64,000 nt of DNA from Caldifarciminota bacterium (GCA_026986775.1 JALSNX010000020.1:36232-100231); one strand, 5' to 3'. Shown: positions 18,081-27,085, counted from the first letter of the stretch. The notes: a model not told the origin generated them from the letters alone. Numbers and translations: made by a program.

Positions 18081-19262
18081 ATGAAGGCATGGGTTTTACC
18101 TGAATACGGGAGAAGGTCAATAGTTGAAATACCGCACTTTATTCTTGAATATTTTGGTGCTGAAAGGCACCCACTTATGGAGAATCATTCAGATTCTGTG
18201 ACATTCAGGGAGTTTAAAATTAACATGGAAAAATCGCATCTTCTCTTTGTTCTAATTGATGGTCTGGGATATAAGCTTTTTAACAGATTAAAGGAAGAAA
18301 ATGCTGTTCCTTTTCTCTCATCTCTTAACTTTACATATCTTACAAGCACTTTCCCATCTACCACAGCAACTGCACTGGTGAGCCTTTCAAGTGGCCTTGT
18401 TCCTTCAGAGCATGGTATTCTGGGGTTTAAGATGTTTTTACAGAGACCCTACACCACAATGAATACCATTTTTTACACAGTGGAAGGACTGAAGGATACA
18501 AAAGTGCCTCTTAAGGAAGATGAGTTTATGCCGAAGTACTATATTTATGAAAGCCTTGCAAGAAAGGGCATAAAGGTTTATCCTTTTTTGAAAAAGGACT
18601 TTATTGGCTCTTCATTTTCCAGAATTGTTTATGGTTTTAAAGAAAATGTCCCGCATGTACATGATGTAGACCTTGTTGTGGTGGCGTCTAAAATTTTTAA
18701 AAAGGGTGGCGGAAGAAAGTTTATTTCCCTCTATACTCCCACGCTTGATTCTCTTTCTCATACTTATGGACCTTATTCTGAAGAAGTAACAGCATTTATG
18801 CGTTTTTTTGATAGTGTGCTTGAGAGATACTTTTCACCTGTCCTCAACGATACTTTGCTGATTATTTCAGCGGACCATGGTCATATTGATACATCTTACG
18901 AGGGTGCGATTAATATCTGTGAAAGGGAAAGTATTTACAAGCGTATTATAGGCTATCCTGCAGGTGAACCAAGAGCCGTGTATCTGAATGTAAGAAACAA
19001 AAAGGACTTCGTCAGAGACCTTAAAGAGGAGTTTGGTGATAAATTGAATGTAATGCTCAGACAGGATGTTGAGCACGAGGGTCTATGGGGAGGTAAGTTA
19101 AAAGATGAGTTCAGGGTGAGAGCAGGTGATGTGGTAATAATTCCGAAGGAAAATTACTATGTTGTATGCAAAGATGAACCAGAAAGCGTCTTGAAAATGA
19201 AGGGCAGGCACGGAGGCCTGTCCCTTGAAGAAATGCTGGTTCCTTTTATATACAGTAACTGA
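18081..19262 (+). CDS. Alkaline phosphatase superfamily phosphodiesterase/pyrophosphatase
   Basis: 393 residues without a signal peptide, so probably cytoplasmic. The metal-binding pattern of type I phosphodiesterase/nucleotide pyrophosphatase enzymes is visible: FVLIDGLG (Asp), TFPSTTATAL (nucleophile Thr region), YTPTLDSLSHTYGP (Asp/His), IISADHGH (Asp-His) and a late GRHGGLS (His). Family members hydrolyse phosphodiester or phosphomonoester bonds; the substrate here is unknown. It starts beside the CRISPR leader and ends 3 nt from the convergent lipoprotein gene. Nothing in its sequence links it to CRISPR function. Confidence 0.8.
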   Translation: MKAWVLPEYGRRSIVEIPHFILEYFGAERHPLMENHSDSVTFREFKINMEKSHLLFVLIDGLGYKLFNRLKEENAVPFLSSLNFTYLTSTFPSTTATALVSLSSGLVPSEHGILGFKMFLQRPYTTMNTIFYTVEGLKDTKVPLKEDEFMPKYYIYESLARKGIKVYPFLKKDFIGSSFSRIVYGFKENVPHVHDVDLVVVASKIFKKGGGRKFISLYTPTLDSLSHTYGPYSEEVTAFMRFFDSVLERYFSPVLNDTLLIISADHGHIDTSYEGAINICERESIYKRIIGYPAGEPRAVYLNVRNKKDFVRDLKEEFGDKLNVMLRQDVEHEGLWGGKLKDEFRVRAGDVVIIPKENYYVVCKDEPESVLKMKGRHGGLSLEEMLVPFIYSN

Positions 19263-19265
19263 CTC

Positions 19266-20936
19266 TTATAGTTTAGAAGCAAAGAGTATCTCGGTGCGTA
19301 GTCTGTTCTTTATATTCGGGTCTTCTCCGATGTGAGAGAATATTATGTTGGCATTCTTGTCAAGTACAAAGTATGCTGGGACTCCGGATACGTAAAAGTA
19401 TTTGCGCAATGCATTACAGCCATAAGCCTGGGTAAAATAGAATGCGTTTTTGTCAAGGAATTTTTCCACTTCATCTTTTGAATTGGTGGAGCATGCCAGA
19501 AATCCAAATTCTTTTCTGTCTTTCAACTCAAGATATAATTCGTTTTCAAAGGGTATCTCTTTCCTGCAGTGAGGACAATATACAGACCAGAATTTGATTA
19601 TCCATGCTTTGCCATGGAGTGCGTGGGTATGTAAGGTGCCACCTTTTAAGAGAGTGAATCTTACCTCTTTATTTATGGGTTTTGCTTTCTTTTGTAATAC
19701 AGGCTTGAGCATAGAAAAGAGGCTATCATCATCAGGATTGTTGAATACATTTCTTGCCACCGTGTCAACAGGATTTTTGGACAGTAAAGTAAGGGCCGCA
19801 TCCTTACAGTCTTTTGAAGAATATTTTCCTGTGATTTTATAGATGTCAATAATCTGTCGGTAACCCTCCTCAGTGTAATAATGGGGTATATTATAGTTAT
19901 CACACTTTTTGAATTCTGAAATGGCATCTTTGTATTTCTTGTTTCTTTTAAGATAATAACCTTTTGCAAAATGATAACTTATAAGGTCTGAAGTGCTCCA
20001 GAGTTTTACAAGGTATGATGGACTTCCGAATTCATTGATAAAAGTTCTTTTAACTATGTTAATGGTATCGTTTTCGTCAATGTAAGGAAAGAGTTCGGGA
20101 ATGTAATAGGTAAGTTGTAATGTGACTGATGTTACTGGAAATTTCTTGATGGAGGTAAATAACTCTTTGAGATACTTTTTGTTTTTATTGCCCTTCAGGG
20201 TTGTATCTGCGAGGAATGCCATAAATTGAAGTGCATACTGATTATCGGGATGTTTTATTATAAGGTTTTTGTAAATATTGAGCATGGTGTCCTGTTTTAT
20301 TTTACCTGTGGATAGAAGGTAATAATAGACTCTCGGTGAATTTTTGCCATAGGGCCATCTCTTCAGATAAAAAGTTATGGTTGAATCAAGAAGCGGAAAA
20401 TCCTTTTGTGTTCCCTTTTTAATCTCATACATGATTTTGATGAGGTAGTAGGTTTCCATTTCATCTAAAGAATCACGGTTTTCATAAAATTCTTCTGCCA
20501 TATCATAGAGTTCTTTGGGAGATATGGAATCAAGATAAAATAGCATGTAGGTTACAATCGGGGACTTTATGTTTTTAATGATTGAAATCATGCCCGCTGG
20601 CAGAGTATAAAAGTGTCTGAAATAAGAAAGAGCAATGTTCACCGATGAATTGGCTTTTGTTGTGTCAATTCCCCAGAATTTCACGGTGGAATCTGAATGC
20701 TCATAGTATCCTATAAAACCATAGGCCGTATTTGTGGGAGTGAATTTCTTCTGCTTTAGTATAATAAAACTATCGCTGTCACCGAAAACTTCAAGTATGT
20801 ATAACTTTTTATCTGTTTGAGGTAGGTTCACTGACTCTCCAGAGTGATACATATAATGCAACTCTGTTGATATATTTTTGTTTTTACATCCATACAGTGT
20901 TATCAGTGTCAGGACAATAAAAAACATTCTCTTCAT
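19266..20936 (-). CDS. Lipoprotein with C-terminal thioredoxin-like (TlpA) domain
   Basis: 556 residues. The N-terminal signal MKRMFFIVLTLITLYGC ends in a lipobox with Cys17. A long middle region is helical and TPR-like (for example FAKGYYLKRNKKYKDAISEF). The last 130 residues form a TlpA/AhpC-type thioredoxin fold with the active site WSVYCPHCRKEIP (CPHC). Predicted to be a membrane-anchored thiol-disulfide oxidoreductase facing the periplasm. Its start overlaps the cinA stop (ATGA), so the two are co-transcribed. The redox partner is unknown. Confidence 0.8.
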   Translation of the reverse strand: MKRMFFIVLTLITLYGCKNKNISTELHYMYHSGESVNLPQTDKKLYILEVFGDSDSFIILKQKKFTPTNTAYGFIGYYEHSDSTVKFWGIDTTKANSSVNIALSYFRHFYTLPAGMISIIKNIKSPIVTYMLFYLDSISPKELYDMAEEFYENRDSLDEMETYYLIKIMYEIKKGTQKDFPLLDSTITFYLKRWPYGKNSPRVYYYLLSTGKIKQDTMLNIYKNLIIKHPDNQYALQFMAFLADTTLKGNKNKKYLKELFTSIKKFPVTSVTLQLTYYIPELFPYIDENDTINIVKRTFINEFGSPSYLVKLWSTSDLISYHFAKGYYLKRNKKYKDAISEFKKCDNYNIPHYYTEEGYRQIIDIYKITGKYSSKDCKDAALTLLSKNPVDTVARNVFNNPDDDSLFSMLKPVLQKKAKPINKEVRFTLLKGGTLHTHALHGKAWIIKFWSVYCPHCRKEIPFENELYLELKDRKEFGFLACSTNSKDEVEKFLDKNAFYFTQAYGCNALRKYFYVSGVPAYFVLDKNANIIFSHIGEDPNIKNRLRTEILFASKL

Positions 20937-22135
20937 ATTAGCATCCTCCTTGCTAAGTCAAGTGCCCATAATGCTGCCTGTTTTTTTATTTCCTCCCTTG
21001 AACCCTTAAAGTTCTTTTTTATTACTTTAGTCGTTTTACCATCTGTAAAACCGATATAAACCAGTCCCACAGGCTTTTGGGGTGTACCACCTGTGGGGCC
21101 TGCAATTCCTGTGGTGGAAATACCTATGTAGGTTTTCAATAAATTACGGACACCTTCTGCCATCTGACGGGCTATCTGTTCTGAAACTGCTCCATATTTC
21201 TCTAAAGTGTCCCTGCTACAGCCGAGTATATTTGCCTTTACGTCGTTTGAGTATGCAATTATACCACCAATGAAATAGGCACTTGAGCCTGAGACCTGTG
21301 TTATCAGATGACCTATAAGCCCTCCTGTGCATGACTCTGCCGTGGCGACGGTAAGATTTTTCCCTTTCATTATTTTACCGAAAACTTCTGGTAATTCCTC
21401 GTCGTTATCAGAGTAAAGGTCTTTTCCCAGTTTTTGCTTTAAAAGGGGCTCTATCCTGTAAAGTTCTTCTTCATTGTTATACCTGAGTTTGAGTTTTACT
21501 CCATAAATAGAGGGATAATATCCCACTTCTATCCTGCCTTCTGGGTCTATCTTTTGGATTATATCCTGCAGGTTTACCTCTCTCGTGCCAAATGTCCTGT
21601 AAATTTTAACAATACCGCGTTCGGTGGGTATTAATTTCAGGCTATTGAAAGCATTTAATAGAGTTGGTTCAAGTTCCCTTGGGGGACCCGGTAGAACTAT
21701 AATTGTGGTATTATTTTTCTGGCATATCAGGCCCGGTGCAAGGCCAGCGGGATTTTCCACGGTTTTACACTTCTCAGGATAAAAGGCATAATTTTTATGT
21801 AGAGGATTATCTGGTAGCCCCCATTCTTTGACGCGTTTTTCTATACTCTCATGGAGTTTAGCATTGAATATGAGTTCCTCATTCAGAAATATGGCCAATG
21901 CCTTTCGTGTTACGTCGTCACGAGTGGGGCCAAGTCCGCCTGTAACGAACACTATTTCATAATCCTTTCCTCCATTGAGAGCATCCACTATAGCCTGGAT
22001 ATTATCTTTTACCGTAATCTCTCTTTCAATAGTGATACCGAATTTCTTTGATTCTTCTGCAATTATGGCAAGATCTTTATTTACTATATCCCCACACAGT
22101 ATCTCATTCCCAACAGTAACAACAACCCCTTTCAT
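20933..22135 (-). CDS. cinA: CinA-like protein (competence/damage-inducible family)
   Basis: 400 residues, the usual length. The N-terminal molybdopterin-binding-like domain (VTVGNEILCGD, VTGGLGPTRDDVT, PGPPRELEP) corresponds to the COG1058 domain, and the C-terminal CinA domain carries TAESCTGGLIGHLITQVSGS and GIAGPTGGTPQKPVG. Characterised homologues have ADP-ribose pyrophosphatase and nicotinamide-mononucleotide deamidase activities in NAD recycling. It precedes the thioredoxin lipoprotein gene with a 4-bp overlap. A TATAAT box ends 9 nt before its ATG. Confidence 0.93.
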   Translation of the reverse strand: MKGVVVTVGNEILCGDIVNKDLAIIAEESKKFGITIEREITVKDNIQAIVDALNGGKDYEIVFVTGGLGPTRDDVTRKALAIFLNEELIFNAKLHESIEKRVKEWGLPDNPLHKNYAFYPEKCKTVENPAGLAPGLICQKNNTTIIVLPGPPRELEPTLLNAFNSLKLIPTERGIVKIYRTFGTREVNLQDIIQKIDPEGRIEVGYYPSIYGVKLKLRYNNEEELYRIEPLLKQKLGKDLYSDNDEELPEVFGKIMKGKNLTVATAESCTGGLIGHLITQVSGSSAYFIGGIIAYSNDVKANILGCSRDTLEKYGAVSEQIARQMAEGVRNLLKTYIGISTTGIAGPTGGTPQKPVGLVYIGFTDGKTTKVIKKNFKGSREEIKKQAALWALDLARRMLI

Positions 22136-22144
22136 AGTATTTCA

Positions 22145-22173
22145 ATTATAAGCCTATTTAAATGTTTTAAAAA
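22145..22173 (-). promoter_or_regulatory. Promoter of cinA
   Basis: On the minus strand TTTTTA (22168-22173) and TATAAT (22145-22150) are 17 nt apart; the -10 ends 9 nt before the ATG. The -35 context TTTTTAAAAC is the same, at the same spacing, as in the promoter at 42051. Confidence 0.5.
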
Positions 22174-22176
22174 CAA

Positions 22177-22219
22177 GTGTCTTGACAGTACGATATGATT
22201 TTACTAAATATCAAGACAC
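22177..22219. promoter_or_regulatory. 9-bp inverted repeat, candidate operator of the oxidative-stress cluster
   Basis: GTGTCTTGA (22177-22185) and TCAAGACAC (22211-22219) are perfect inverted repeats 25 nt apart, lying between cinA and the peroxiredoxin promoter. The left arm overlaps an extra TTGACA (22182-22187), which has a TAAATA hexamer 17 nt on (22205-22210), possibly a second promoter. CTTGACAG(T/A)ACG also recurs at 22181 and 22225. A redox-responsive repressor site is plausible but unproven. Confidence 0.4.
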
Positions 22220-22225
22220 AGATAC

Positions 22226-22254
22226 TTGACAGAACGAGAATTGAGTATTATAAT
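22226..22254 (+). promoter_or_regulatory. Consensus promoter of the peroxiredoxin cluster
   Basis: TTGACA (22226-22231) and TATAAT (22249-22254) are exactly 17 nt apart, a perfect housekeeping-sigma promoter. The ATG at 22293 follows with an AAAGGAGGAG site. Confidence 0.9.
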
Positions 22255-22292
22255 AATTACAAATCAATAAGGATTAAAAAAGGAGGAGAAAG

Positions 22293-22952
22293 ATGGAAGA
22301 AAGAGGAATACCGGTACTGGGAGAAAAGTTCCCTGAAATGGAAGTAAACACAACACATGGAAGGATGAAACTGCCGGATGCTTTCAAGGGTAAATGGTTC
22401 GTTCTCTTCAGTCATCCTGCTGATTTTACACCTGTGTGTACAACTGAATTCTATGCGATGCAGATAAGGCTTGAGAAGTTTAAGGAACTCGGTGCTGAGG
22501 TTATAGGATTGAGTGTTGACCAGGTGTTCTCCCACCTCAAGTGGATGGAGTGGATAAAGGACAATCTTAATGTGGAAATTACATTCCCTGTTATAGCAGA
22601 TGATACAGGTGCCGTTGCAAAGAAACTTGGTATGATACCTGCTGGAGCAACAGCAACGGCAAGGGCTGTGTTCATAGTTGACCCTAAGGGAACTATTCGT
22701 GCAATAGTTTACTATCCTCCTGAAGTTGGAAGGGACTGGGATGAAATACTCAGGGCTTTGAAGGCTCTTCAGACTTCTGACAAGCATAAAGTTGCACTTC
22801 CACACAAATGGCCTGATAATGAACTTATTAAAGATAGGGCTATTGTGCCACCTGCTGGCACTGTTGATGCTATTAAGGAAAGAGAGGAAGCAAAGAAGAA
22901 GGGTGAAATTGAGTGTTATGACTGGTGGTTATGCCATAAAGAATTGAAGTAA
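22293..22952 (+). CDS. Peroxiredoxin (Prx6-type with C-terminal cysteines)
   Basis: 219 residues. The peroxidatic motif PADFTPVCT places Cys49; two further cysteines, C208 and C214, lie at the C-terminus. This arrangement (about 50/207/213) matches the thermophilic archaeal thioredoxin peroxidases of the Prx6 branch, where the C-terminal cysteines resolve the sulfenic acid. It reduces H2O2 and alkyl hydroperoxides in the cytoplasm. It is first in the oxygen-defence cluster, with a perfect promoter and strong Shine-Dalgarno, and a hairpin terminator follows, so it is probably expressed above the downstream genes. Confidence 0.95.
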   Translation: MEERGIPVLGEKFPEMEVNTTHGRMKLPDAFKGKWFVLFSHPADFTPVCTTEFYAMQIRLEKFKELGAEVIGLSVDQVFSHLKWMEWIKDNLNVEITFPVIADDTGAVAKKLGMIPAGATATARAVFIVDPKGTIRAIVYYPPEVGRDWDEILRALKALQTSDKHKVALPHKWPDNELIKDRAIVPPAGTVDAIKEREEAKKKGEIECYDWWLCHKELK

Positions 22953-22957
22953 ATTGT

Positions 22958-22985
22958 AAAGGCGGGCAACTGCCCGCCTTTTTGT
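22958..22985 (+). terminator. Intrinsic terminator after the peroxiredoxin
   Basis: The stem AAAGGCGGGCA/TGCCCGCCTTT (22958-22968, 22971-22981) is followed by a T-run. No separate promoter is visible before the superoxide reductase 21 nt on, so partial read-through is likely. Confidence 0.85.
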
Positions 22986-23005
22986 TAATAAAAAGGAGGT
23001 GGAAT

Positions 23006-23374
23006 ATGTTGAAAGATATGATACAAACAGGTGACTGGAAAGGTGAAAAACATGTGCCTGTTATAGATGCACCGGATAAGGTTAAAAAAGGTGAGGTTGT
23101 CAAAGTAGAGGTGAGTGTTGGAAAGGAGATACCCCATCCAAATACAATGGAACATCATATTTCATGGATAGAACTCTACTTTAAACCAGATGATGAAAAA
23201 TTTCCTGTAATGGTAGGACGATGTGGGTTTATGTCGCACGGTGAGGGCCAGGCGCTTGCTGAACCTCATGTGGTAGTGACATTAAAACTTTCTAAGTCGG
23301 GAACTTTTTATGCTCTTTCCTATTGTAATATCCATGGTCTCTGGAGTTCAGAGAAGAAGATTGAGGTTGAGTAA
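23006..23374 (+). CDS. Superoxide reductase (neelaredoxin, 1Fe type)
   Basis: 122 residues from the ATG at 23006, chosen for the AAAGGAGG site at 22992-22999. The single Fe(His)4Cys centre is readable: GEKHVP (E14, H16), PHPNTMEHH (H44, H50) and YCNIHGLW (C107, H110). It lacks the N-terminal desulforedoxin domain of 2Fe enzymes. Superoxide reductase reduces superoxide to H2O2 without making O2, taking electrons from rubredoxin, which is encoded three genes on. The peroxiredoxin and rubrerythrin-like neighbours would remove the H2O2 formed. Confidence 0.95.
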   Translation: MLKDMIQTGDWKGEKHVPVIDAPDKVKKGEVVKVEVSVGKEIPHPNTMEHHISWIELYFKPDDEKFPVMVGRCGFMSHGEGQALAEPHVVVTLKLSKSGTFYALSYCNIHGLWSSEKKIEVE

Positions 23375-23380
23375 ATTTTC

Positions 23381-23396
23381 GGGGGCATCTGCCCCC
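23381..23396 (+). other. GC-rich hairpin between superoxide reductase and rubrerythrin genes
   Basis: GGGGGCA/TGCCCCC with a 2-nt loop as written. There is no T-run after it, so it is more likely an mRNA stability or processing element, or a weak attenuator, than a full terminator. Confidence 0.6.
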
Positions 23397-23416
23397 ATGA
23401 AGTAGAGGAGGAGTTT

Positions 23417-23905
23417 ATGGACCTTGAAAAATATACACTGAAAGACCTCTTCGTTATAGCAATAAATTCAGAAATAGAGAGCAAAAAGGTGTATGAAAGG
23501 CTGGAGGAAAGAGTGGACAATATTCTGCTTAAGGAAAGGTTTCAGTTCCTTGCCAAAGAAGAAGATAAACACAGATCTTATCTTGAGAAAAGTTTTGCGA
23601 AAAAATTTCCTGGCGAAAAAATTGAGTTATCTTCTACTATCACAACCCCTTTGCCAGAAATTAAAGCAGATGATGATATGCCCATAAGTGAAATTCTGCA
23701 GAGCGCCATGGATGCTGAGATGGCAGCCCGTGAGTTTTATTTGAGCCTTTCTGAGAAAGTTGAGGAAGAGGAACTTGTTAAAATGCTGAAGATATTTGCT
23801 GACATGGAACTTGGACATTATAGACTGCTTGAGATAGAGAAACAACTTGCAGAAAAATTTGAGGACTATGAGGCCATGTGGCCTGAATTTCATGTGGGAC
23901 CATAG
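23417..23905 (+). CDS. Rubrerythrin-like ferritin-family diiron protein
   Basis: 162 residues with a strong GAGGAGG site. Two helix pairs carry the Glu/His ligands of a ferritin-like diiron centre: [12 protein letters not shown] ... [12 protein letters not shown] in the first and [12 protein letters not shown] ... [11 protein letters not shown] in the second. The C-terminal rubredoxin domain of classical rubrerythrin is absent. Such proteins act as peroxidases that take electrons from rubredoxin; here separate rubredoxins follow in the same cluster. The exact substrate is inferred from context. Confidence 0.85.
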   Translation: MDLEKYTLKDLFVIAINSEIESKKVYERLEERVDNILLKERFQFLAKEEDKHRSYLEKSFAKKFPGEKIELSSTITTPLPEIKADDDMPISEILQSAMDAEMAAREFYLSLSEKVEEEELVKMLKIFADMELGHYRLLEIEKQLAEKFEDYEAMWPEFHVGP

Positions 23906-23913
23906 GGGGTATT

Positions 23914-24606
23914 ATGAATAAAAAAGCACTTCACAAGATTAGTTATGGGCTGTATGTTGTATCATCTCTCAGTAAAAATGGAGAATACAATGGCCAGATA
24001 GCCAATACGGTTTTTCAGATAACGTCAGAGCCCGTTAGAATTGCAGTTTCTCTTAATAAAGAAAATCTCACCCATAAGTATGTAAGTGAGAGTGGAGTCT
24101 TTTCTGTGTCCGTTCTTGCTCAGGATACCCCTCTGAAATTTATAGGAAAATTTGGTTTTAAAAGTGGCAGAGACATAGATAAGTTTGAAGGGACTGAGTT
24201 TAAAAAGGGAACACTTGGAACTCCTATAGTTCTTGACCATACCATAGCATATCTTGAGGCAAAGGTTACAGATAAACTTGATGTGGGAACCCATACCATT
24301 TTCGTGGGTGATGTTGTTGATGCGGACGTATTACTTGAAAAACCACCCATGACCTATGATTATTATCACAAGGTTAAACGGGGGACAGCACCTAAAACAG
24401 CTCCCACGTATATAGAAGAACAGAAAAAAACCGAAAAAAAGACCTACAAAAAGTACAGATGTAAAATCTGTGGTTATGTTTATGACCCTGAACTTGGTGA
24501 TGCATCGCAGGATATAAAGGCAGGTATACCATTTGAGGAATTACCTGATGATTGGACCTGTCCTGTATGTGGCGCTCCTAAAGAGGATTTTGTTGAAATA
24601 GATTGA
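23914..24606 (+). CDS. Flavin reductase-rubredoxin fusion (high-molecular-weight rubredoxin)
   Basis: 230 residues. The first 150 are an FMN-binding flavin-reductase-like domain ([30 protein letters not shown]). A Lys/Glu linker follows, then a complete rubredoxin ([12 protein letters not shown] ... [13 protein letters not shown]). This is the domain order of the high-molecular-weight rubredoxin (Hrb) of acetogenic anaerobes, which passes electrons from NAD(P)H to oxygen- or peroxide-reducing proteins. It follows the rubrerythrin-like gene by 8 nt and is the probable NAD(P)H entry point of the cluster. Confidence 0.88.
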   Translation: MNKKALHKISYGLYVVSSLSKNGEYNGQIANTVFQITSEPVRIAVSLNKENLTHKYVSESGVFSVSVLAQDTPLKFIGKFGFKSGRDIDKFEGTEFKKGTLGTPIVLDHTIAYLEAKVTDKLDVGTHTIFVGDVVDADVLLEKPPMTYDYYHKVKRGTAPKTAPTYIEEQKKTEKKTYKKYRCKICGYVYDPELGDASQDIKAGIPFEELPDDWTCPVCGAPKEDFVEID

Positions 24607-24616
24607 GGAGGGAAAA

Positions 24617-24778
24617 ATGAAGAAATACAGATGTACAATATGTGGATATATTTATGACCCTGAAGAAGGGGATCAGGAAAATGGAATAGCACCCGGTACA
24701 CCATTTGAAAAACTACCTGATGACTGGACCTGTCCCCTGTGCGGGGCAGATAAATCTCAATTTGAAGAGATAGACTGA
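24617..24778 (+). CDS. Rubredoxin
   Basis: 53 residues, with GAGGAGG just before the ATG. Cys pairs CTICGY (C6, C9) and CPLCGA (C39, C42) bind the single iron; [11 protein letters not shown] is the standard rubredoxin loop. It is closely similar to the rubredoxin domain of the preceding fusion, suggesting duplication. It is the likely electron donor to superoxide reductase and the rubrerythrin-like protein. Confidence 0.96.
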   Translation: MKKYRCTICGYIYDPEEGDQENGIAPGTPFEKLPDDWTCPLCGADKSQFEEID

Positions 24779-24780
24779 AA

Positions 24781-24812
24781 ATAAAGGGCGGTGTTCATAC
24801 ATCGCCCTTTAT
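24781..24812. terminator. Bidirectional terminator between rubredoxin and the glycosyltransferase operon
   Basis: ATAAAGGGCG (24781-24790) pairs with CGCCCTTTAT (24803-24812). It separates two convergent units and overlaps the 3' end of the minus-strand glycosyltransferase gene. Confidence 0.85.
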
Positions 24813-25994
24813 CAATTTTACATATTGTCTCTGGTAGTTCTCCCATGTAAATTTTAAAACGCTTTTTCTAATGCTTTCAGACATTGAAAAGAGTTTTTCC
24901 CTGTTTGTGAAAAGGTCGTGCAGTATTTCTATGGTTTTTTCTATGTCATCGGGTTCTACTATAAACCCATTTGCATTGTTTTCAATAATGTCGGGAGCAA
25001 TGGAATAGGGGCTTGCAACAGGTACAAGGCCCATGGCCATTGCCTCTAAAAGAGCAAGACCTGATGCATCATACAACGTTGGAAAATAGAAGACATCCAT
25101 ATTCTGATAAATATTAAAGAGGGTATTGTGATTTACAAAACCATAAAGATTAACGTTTTGAGGAAGATTTTTTAGTATCCTTTTTGAAACCGCATTACCG
25201 AATACGTGAAAATCCGCAAAAGACGTTGTTTTACTCGCCACCTCTTTTAAGAAGTGAAAGCCCTTGGAGAAAGACAAAAGACCGCAGAAAGCCACATTGA
25301 GTCTTTTGGTGGCGCTATGTTTTTTATGTTTATTTTTCACGTTATCTGTATGGTTAAACCCATAGAAAACGATAGTTATTTTGTTTTCATCCACTTTATT
25401 TTCCAGCAGTGTTTTTTTTAGGAAAGTTGAAGGTGCCACCACAATATCTGCATATTTAAACTCCTCTGAATAATGAGATATCATTGTTTCTGAATAATTT
25501 AGAGGGAAATACTGTCTGTATTCAGGATACTTTTCATACAGTTTTTTTATCCATAAAGGGTGTGGCTGTGCTGCTTCAAGTATCAGGGTTTTTTTGCTGG
25601 TGTATTCTTTTTTGAGTTTCGGATACAGGTAGAATGCATTGGTATGGAAGGTGATTATATGGGTGGTATCATCAGTGATGAGGTTGAGCAAATTTTTCTG
25701 AAAAATTAATTGTTTCTTAAAAAGTAATCTGTTTCTCATTCTCATGAAGATATTTAATCTTGCCCATAAACTTAATAAAAACTCCCATGATAGGTTGAGG
25801 CAGTGAACATTCTGGTGATGGATACGTGGAGAGAATCTTGTTTTTTTTAGGTCCAGAAATGTTTTTTTAATGAAATTAGGTAGGCATGTATGGTAAAGTC
25901 CTGTATAAAAATTGTATGGTATTCTGTACTTTTCCATGCCTTCTACCAGTCTGTAAATGTGCTGTCTGGAATGATGGTATATAAGAACCTTCAT
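24795..25994 (-). CDS. Glycosyltransferase, GT4-like
   Basis: 399 residues with a GT-B layout. The C-terminal half has the nucleotide-sugar-binding features KGFHFLKEVA, NVNLYGFV and YDASGLALLEAMAMG, the last containing the EX7E-like region of GT4 enzymes. It is the last gene of the exopolysaccharide operon, with a 4-bp overlap with the gene before. Predicted to add a sugar to the lipid-linked repeat unit on the cytoplasmic face. Donor and acceptor cannot be told. Confidence 0.8.
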   Translation of the reverse strand: MKVLIYHHSRQHIYRLVEGMEKYRIPYNFYTGLYHTCLPNFIKKTFLDLKKTRFSPRIHHQNVHCLNLSWEFLLSLWARLNIFMRMRNRLLFKKQLIFQKNLLNLITDDTTHIITFHTNAFYLYPKLKKEYTSKKTLILEAAQPHPLWIKKLYEKYPEYRQYFPLNYSETMISHYSEEFKYADIVVAPSTFLKKTLLENKVDENKITIVFYGFNHTDNVKNKHKKHSATKRLNVAFCGLLSFSKGFHFLKEVASKTTSFADFHVFGNAVSKRILKNLPQNVNLYGFVNHNTLFNIYQNMDVFYFPTLYDASGLALLEAMAMGLVPVASPYSIAPDIIENNANGFIVEPDDIEKTIEILHDLFTNREKLFSMSESIRKSVLKFTWENYQRQYVKLIKGDV

Positions 25995-27085
25995 GTCCTG
26001 AGTATTTTATATAGTAAGGTTGCGTGTTTTTCCCATGAAAAGGATAAAATCCTGTTTTTCCCTTTTTCTATTAGTTTTTTTCTGAGTTCTGTGTCTTTTA
26101 TTAACATATCCATTTTTTTCGCAATATCTTCTGGGTCAAGTGGGTCTATATATAAGGCTGCATCCTGACATATTTCTGGAAGGGAACTTGCCCTTGAACT
26201 TATGACAGGTGTATTAAAATACATTGCTTCAAAGGGGGTAAGTGGGAATGCTTCAAGCAATGTAGTTGTTATGTAAAAAACTGCATTTTCATAAAGATCT
26301 TTCAGGTACCTGTGTTCAACGGCTCCTAAAAAGTGTATTTTATTCCATACAGGTTTATTCCTAAAGGGACCTGTAATTTTCTCAAAATATTTTTTATCCA
26401 TTATTTTACCGGCAATAACAAGATGAAGTTCTGGATATTTTTTGTGAAGAATCTCAAATGCCTTAAGTAGCGCAGGATAGTTCTTGTGATACGTGATATT
26501 TGATACTGCCAGAATGTAGGGTTTGAAACCATCTGTAGGGAAAGGTTCATAGGCCTGCTCCATATTAACTCCACTGTAAAGGACATAAAAGTTAGGCTTT
26601 TTCATCTTCACGGCTTTTTTTAGAAGATTGTAGGATATGAAAATTGTTCTATCTGCCCGCATAATTGAGAACCTTGCAATTATCCTCTGAAACAGCCTTT
26701 TTAGATTATAGGATATGCTTTTTGATTTGATAACATTGAAGAAAAGATTCGGATTCTGGAAAACAAGCACCTGTTTCTTTAAAGTAAAAAAGCAAGCCAC
26801 ATTACCAGGCATATAAACTACATCTATACTGTATTTCTTTGCAAGTATGGGGCACATTATCTGCTCGGTAATGAATCTTATATGGTATGGGAGATATGGA
26901 AAGTTAATGAAAATTGTCCTGTTTTTTCCAAGGAAGGAGGAAAGTTCAGTGTAATTTTTGGTATTGGTCCATATTATAAGATATACGTCTTTATGGATAT
27001 CTCTGAGGGCTTTTAACTGATTTTTCAAATACTCCAGCCCTCCACCGAAAAATGCGCTCTGAGCATTTACAAGTATGCGTATCAT
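25991..27085 (-). CDS. Glycosyltransferase family 4
   Basis: 364 residues. An N-terminal loop with FFGGGLEYLKNQL, then ILAVSNITYHKNYPALLKAF, and FYITTTLLEAFPLTPFEAMY (EX7E motif) give a clear GT4 assignment of the mannosyl/rhamnosyltransferase type. It overlaps genes on both sides by 4 bp within the exopolysaccharide operon. It probably extends the repeat unit. Confidence 0.87.
   Translation of the reverse strand: MIRILVNAQSAFFGGGLEYLKNQLKALRDIHKDVYLIIWTNTKNYTELSSFLGKNRTIFINFPYLPYHIRFITEQIMCPILAKKYSIDVVYMPGNVACFFTLKKQVLVFQNPNLFFNVIKSKSISYNLKRLFQRIIARFSIMRADRTIFISYNLLKKAVKMKKPNFYVLYSGVNMEQAYEPFPTDGFKPYILAVSNITYHKNYPALLKAFEILHKKYPELHLVIAGKIMDKKYFEKITGPFRNKPVWNKIHFLGAVEHRYLKDLYENAVFYITTTLLEAFPLTPFEAMYFNTPVISSRASSLPEICQDAALYIDPLDPEDIAKKMDMLIKDTELRKKLIEKGKNRILSFSWEKHATLLYKILRT

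Noticed and set aside
18081..19262. The phosphodiesterase-like gene beside the leader as a CRISPR-associated ring nuclease or effector
   Set aside because: It has alkaline-phosphatase-superfamily motifs, no CARF or HEPN features, its own housekeeping promoter, and is transcribed away from the array.
23381..23396. The hairpin after superoxide reductase as an intrinsic terminator
   Set aside because: It has no T-run, and the next gene follows at once, so full termination is unlikely.
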